Assembly (NCBI RefSeq): GCF_014655595.1
Contig: NZ_BNBL01000004.1
Location: forward strand, 1 to 64,000
Source of the DNA: Streptomyces griseocarneus
GTDB taxonomy: Bacteria; Actinomycetota; Actinomycetes; Streptomycetales; Streptomycetaceae
Reading direction: 5' to 3'
Length of the DNA: 64,000 bases
Positions 61,551-64,000 of this stretch are shown one piece after another; the first letter of the stretch is position 1; each line of letters opens with the position of its first letter. A program made the position numbers and the translations under genes. A model generated the notes under the pieces. The model worked only from the letters and a program-made list of their open reading frames with translations. It was not told the origin of the DNA and did not search any database.

Positions 61551-61622
61551 GCGGGTGTAGCTCAGTAGTAGAGCGCCCCCTTTCCAAGGGGGAGGCGCAG
61601 TGTGCGATTCCTGTCACCCGCT
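61551..61622 (+). tRNA. Atypical tRNA-Gly (TCC), copy 3
   Basis: 72 bases, identical to copy 1 over the tRNA, with the same AGTAGTA D loop and GCAGTGTGCGATTCCTGT T region. Confidence 0.85.
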
Positions 61623-61630
61623 CTCATCGC

Positions 61631-61661
61631 TTACCGACCACGGTTGTGGATCAGGTAGAGT
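61631..61661 (+). promoter_or_regulatory. Promoter of tRNA-Gly(GCC)
   Basis: TTACCG (61631-61636) and TAGAGT (61656-61661) with a 19-bp spacer, 38 bp before the tRNA. Confidence 0.5.
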
Positions 61662-61699
61662 GGTGCACGCGCCGCCCGGTGAAAGCCGGTCGGAGGCAT

Positions 61700-61772
<73 letters not shown>

Positions 61773-61780
61773 CAGAGAAC

Positions 61781-61812
61781 GAAGGCCCCGGTCGGGAACG
61801 ACCGGGGCCTTC
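61781..61812 (+). terminator. Terminator after the tRNA-Gly cluster
   Basis: A 14-bp perfect stem (61781-61794 with 61799-61812) with a GGAA tetraloop. Confidence 0.88.
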
Positions 61813-61849
61813 GGCGTTCCCGGGGTTCGAAGGCCCCCCGCCCGCGCCT

Positions 61850-61877
61850 GATGACATTCGTCATCCGAAGTCATGAC
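61850..61877 (+). promoter_or_regulatory. GTCAT-type inverted repeats before the ABC operon
   Basis: GATGAC-ATTC-GTCATC (61850-61865) is a perfect inverted repeat, followed by the palindrome GTCATGAC (61870-61877). They lie 45-72 bp before the ATPase start and are good candidates for the response-regulator operator of the downstream two-component system. Confidence 0.6.
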
Positions 61878-61921
61878 AGGCCGCACTGACCCGGAGCCGG
61901 GCGGGCCGGGAGCCTTGAAGC

Positions 61922-62905
61922 ATGGACTTCGGGGAGAGTGTGATCGAGGTCTCAGGACTGCGGCGCAGGTACCGGCAGTCAGGGGACGAGGGATTCGAAG
62001 CGGTGCGGGGCGTCTCCTTCACCGTGCGGCGGGGCGAGTTGTTCGCGCTGCTGGGGACGAACGGCGCGGGCAAGACCTCCACGGTCGAGGTGCTGGAGGG
62101 CCTCGCGCGGCCCTCGGAGGGCCGGGTGCGGGTGCTGGGCCACGATCCGTACGAGGAACGGCGCGCGGTGCGCCCGCGGATCGGGGTGATGCTCCAGGAG
62201 GGCGGCTTCCCCTCCGACCTGACCGTCGCCGAGACGGTGGCGATGTGGGCGGGGTGCACGACGGGGGCGCGGCCCGCCGGCGAGGCGCTCGGCCTCGTGG
62301 GGCTCACGGCCCGCCGGGACGTCCGCATCAAGCAGCTCTCGGGCGGCGAGCGGCGGCGGCTGGACCTCGCGCTGGCCCTGCTCGGGCGCCCCGAGGTGCT
62401 CTTCCTCGACGAGCCCACGACCGGCCTCGACCCCGAGGCGCGGCACACGACGTGGGAGTTGGTGCGCAGGCTCCGCGACGAGGGCACGACGGTGCTGCTC
62501 ACCACCCACTACCTGGAAGAGGCCGAGGCACTGGCCGACCGGCTGGCGATCATGCGCGAGGGCCGGATCGTGGCGACCGGGACGCCCTCGGAGGTGATCG
62601 GCGGCTATCCGTCGCGGATTCGCTTCGCGATGCCGGACGGCTGGTTCGTCGGGGATCTGCCGCCGCTGGCCGAGATGGGGGTGCTCCGGCACGAGGAGAC
62701 CGGCGGGCGGGTGGAGCTCCAGACGGGCGAGCTGCAGCGCACCCTGACCGGGCTGCTGCTGTGGGCGCGGGAGAAGAACCTCGAGCTGGAGGGGCTCGAC
62801 GCCCGGACCGCCTCGCTGGAGCAGGCGTTCCTGGCGATAGCGGGGGCGACGGAGTCCTCCGCCGCGGCGGAGGCGCCCGGCGCACTGACGGGGAGGAACG
62901 GCTGA
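61922..62905 (+). CDS. ABC transporter ATP-binding protein
   Basis: 327 residues. Walker A is LLGTNGAGKTST, the signature LSGGERRRLDLALAL, Walker B VLFLDEPTTGLDPE, and H-loop TTHYLEEAEALADRL. The C-terminal extension (about 235-327) resembles drug-efflux ATPases of the DrrA type. It powers the membrane protein encoded next; their genes overlap by one base (TGATG). The operon with a sensor kinase suggests inducible export of a membrane-active compound or lipid-related function. Confidence 0.95.
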   Translation: MDFGESVIEVSGLRRRYRQSGDEGFEAVRGVSFTVRRGELFALLGTNGAGKTSTVEVLEGLARPSEGRVRVLGHDPYEERRAVRPRIGVMLQEGGFPSDLTVAETVAMWAGCTTGARPAGEALGLVGLTARRDVRIKQLSGGERRRLDLALALLGRPEVLFLDEPTTGLDPEARHTTWELVRRLRDEGTTVLLTTHYLEEAEALADRLAIMREGRIVATGTPSEVIGGYPSRIRFAMPDGWFVGDLPPLAEMGVLRHEETGGRVELQTGELQRTLTGLLLWAREKNLELEGLDARTASLEQAFLAIAGATESSAAAEAPGALTGRNG

Positions 62906-63726
62906 TGGCGGTGAACGGCGTGAAGACGGCGGGCGCGACGGGTACGGGGGTCCCGACGGGCGCGACGACGGTCACGGGACGGGCACTGGCCCTGGGGCGC
63001 GCGGAGCTGAAGCTCCTCGGCCGCAACAAGACGGCCCTGTACATCACCCTGCTGATGCCCCTCTTCATGGTCTACGCCATGCGCTCGGGCACGAAGAACC
63101 TGGACCTGGAGGGCTCCGGACTGTCACTGAAGGAAGTGACCATGACCGGCGCCTTCGGATACGTCCTCCTCTTCGTCGTCTACTACAACCTCATGAGCGC
63201 CTACACCGCCCGCCGCGAGGAGCTGGTGCTCAAGCGGCTGCGCACCGGGGAGGCCGGCGACGCGGAGATCCTCGCGGGGACGGCCCTGCCCTCCGCGGCG
63301 ATCGCCCTGGCGCAGTGCGTCCTGCTGGTCGGGGCGGGCTCGCTCTGGCTGGACATGCGGGTCCCGGCGCGCCCCGAACTGCTGCTGGCGGGCGTCCTGC
63401 TGGGCATCGTCCTGCTCGCCGCGCTGGCCGCCGCGTCCACGGCCTTCGCCAAGACCTCGGAGAGCGCGCAGCTCGCGGCGATGCCGCTGGCGATGGTCTC
63501 GATGCTGGGCTCGGGGATGTTCTGGCCGCTGGCGGCGATGCCCGAGGGCCTCGCGCGGTTCTGCGAAGTGCTGCCCATGACGCCCGTCGTCGAGCTGATG
63601 CGCACCGGCTGGCTCGGCGGGGCGAGCGCCGCCGAGGTCCTGGGCCGGCTGGGGGCCGCCTTGGTCTGGGTGATCCTCGGGGTGTTTGCTGTACGTCGGT
63701 GGTTCCGCTGGGAGCCACGGCGCTGA
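62905..63726 (+). CDS. ABC-2 type transporter permease
   Basis: 273 residues with about six hydrophobic segments (TALYITLLMPLFMVYAM, GAFGYVLLFVVYYNLMSAY, AIALAQCVLLVGAGSLWLD, LLAGVLLGIVLLAALAA, MVSMLGSGMFWPLAAMP, LGAALVWVILGVFAVRRW). The pattern fits ABC-2 exporters paired with DrrA-like ATPases. The start overlaps the ATPase stop. Substrate unknown. Confidence 0.92.
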   Translation: MAVNGVKTAGATGTGVPTGATTVTGRALALGRAELKLLGRNKTALYITLLMPLFMVYAMRSGTKNLDLEGSGLSLKEVTMTGAFGYVLLFVVYYNLMSAYTARREELVLKRLRTGEAGDAEILAGTALPSAAIALAQCVLLVGAGSLWLDMRVPARPELLLAGVLLGIVLLAALAAASTAFAKTSESAQLAAMPLAMVSMLGSGMFWPLAAMPEGLARFCEVLPMTPVVELMRTGWLGGASAAEVLGRLGAALVWVILGVFAVRRWFRWEPRR

Positions 63727-63754
63727 GCTGGGGAAACATCGGGGGTGGCGGCGC

Positions 63755-64000
63755 GTGATCCGTCGGGTGCGCATATTCCGGAGCCGGAGCAGGATCGAGC
63801 AGATCGACCTCTACACGCGCGGCGCGCTGTACGTGGTCCCGTGGTTCTTCCTCCTGGTCGAGGCGGGGGCCCTGGTGGGTCTCGCAGGGCCACGGCCGCT
63901 GCCCCGGGCCCTGGCCGTCGCCCTGATCGCCGTGGGCGCCGTGCAGGCCACGTTCGGCATCGGTCTGACCCGGCGCGCCCTCGACCGCTACCTGCGCAAG
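63755..64000 (+). CDS. Sensor histidine kinase, N-terminal part, truncated by the window
   Basis: 82 codons are visible, continuing past the right edge. After a basic start come two membrane segments (ALYVVPWFFLLVEAGALVGL and ALAVALIAVGAVQATFGIG). The placement right after a DrrA-like ABC pair and the palindromic GTCAT sites upstream match Streptomyces ABC-kinase-regulator operons. GTG 63755 follows GGGGGTGG. The kinase domain is outside the window, so the assignment is by context. Confidence 0.65.
   Translation, partial: MIRRVRIFRSRSRIEQIDLYTRGALYVVPWFFLLVEAGALVGLAGPRPLPRALAVALIAVGAVQATFGIGLTRRALDRYLRK

Larger units (their letters stand above)
61317..61622 (+). repeat. 117-bp tandem duplication carrying three tRNA-Gly copies
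   Basis: The tRNA 5' ends lie at 61317, 61434 and 61551, exactly 117 bp apart, and the spacers are nearly identical (CTGACCGTCCAACCG...GGTGGATGGACGC). The whole unit has been duplicated, not only the gene. Confidence 0.9.

Overview
The window is high-G+C actinobacterial DNA, almost certainly a Streptomyces chromosome core region. The genus is indicated by a 68-residue BldC, an Lsr2 paralogue, an AtrA-type TetR regulator, an NsdA-family sporulation protein, vdh-bldC-hrpA linkage, Streptomyces-type tRNAs and strong G/C third-position bias. From memory, the gene order parallels S. coelicolor from about SCO4122 (left) down to SCO4073 (right); this was not checked by alignment.

Left part (1-20.2 kb). 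The first ~180 bases look like the promoter/leader of an rRNA operon running left out of the window. Then come a divergent MarR/MFS pair, a PAS-SpoIIE-ATPase phosphatase, a type II NADH dehydrogenase, atrA, a membrane-tethered sigma factor with an NPCBM domain, a Cys-rich pentapeptide-repeat protein, an orphan asparagine-synthase/lasso-cyclase-like protein, an NsdA-like regulator, L-2-hydroxyglutarate oxidase, a GH16 lipoprotein, trmB and a PrsW-type membrane protease.

Accessory island (about 20.2-28.6 kb). A lower-G+C block sits between the PrsW gene and the aldo/keto reductase, neighbours I recall as adjacent in S. coelicolor. It holds vsr, then on the opposite strand an operon-like run (transcribed HNH protein, ParB-like protein, SNF2 helicase, DUF3883 protein, C5 DNA methyltransferase), followed by a divergent HTH regulator and a small membrane protein. 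This is the best candidate for an undescribed modification-dependent defence system.

Middle (28.9-44.5 kb). Two small conserved proteins, an aldo/keto reductase with an MFS permease, an M23 cell-wall hydrolase under a c-di-AMP (ydaO-type) riboswitch, a membrane SpoIIE phosphatase, a cold-shock protein flanked by two DEAD-box RNA helicases, a DUF6227 protein, an SDR, another MFS exporter, tRNA-Lys, a Pro-rich lipoprotein and a small metallopeptidase.

Right part (44.6-64 kb). A tRNA-Glu/Asp/Phe cluster, hrpA, a second identical tRNA-Asp, bldC, vdh, and purine genes purM-purF and purL-purQ-purS on the minus strand, interrupted by a mycothiol-type enzyme gene. Next are lsrL, three tandem tRNA-Gly(TCC) copies with unusual D and T arms on a 117-bp repeat, a canonical tRNA-Gly(GCC), and an ABC transporter operon leading into a truncated sensor kinase at the right edge. 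Development (BldC, NsdA-like, AtrA, phosphatases), cell-wall turnover and purine synthesis are the main functional themes.
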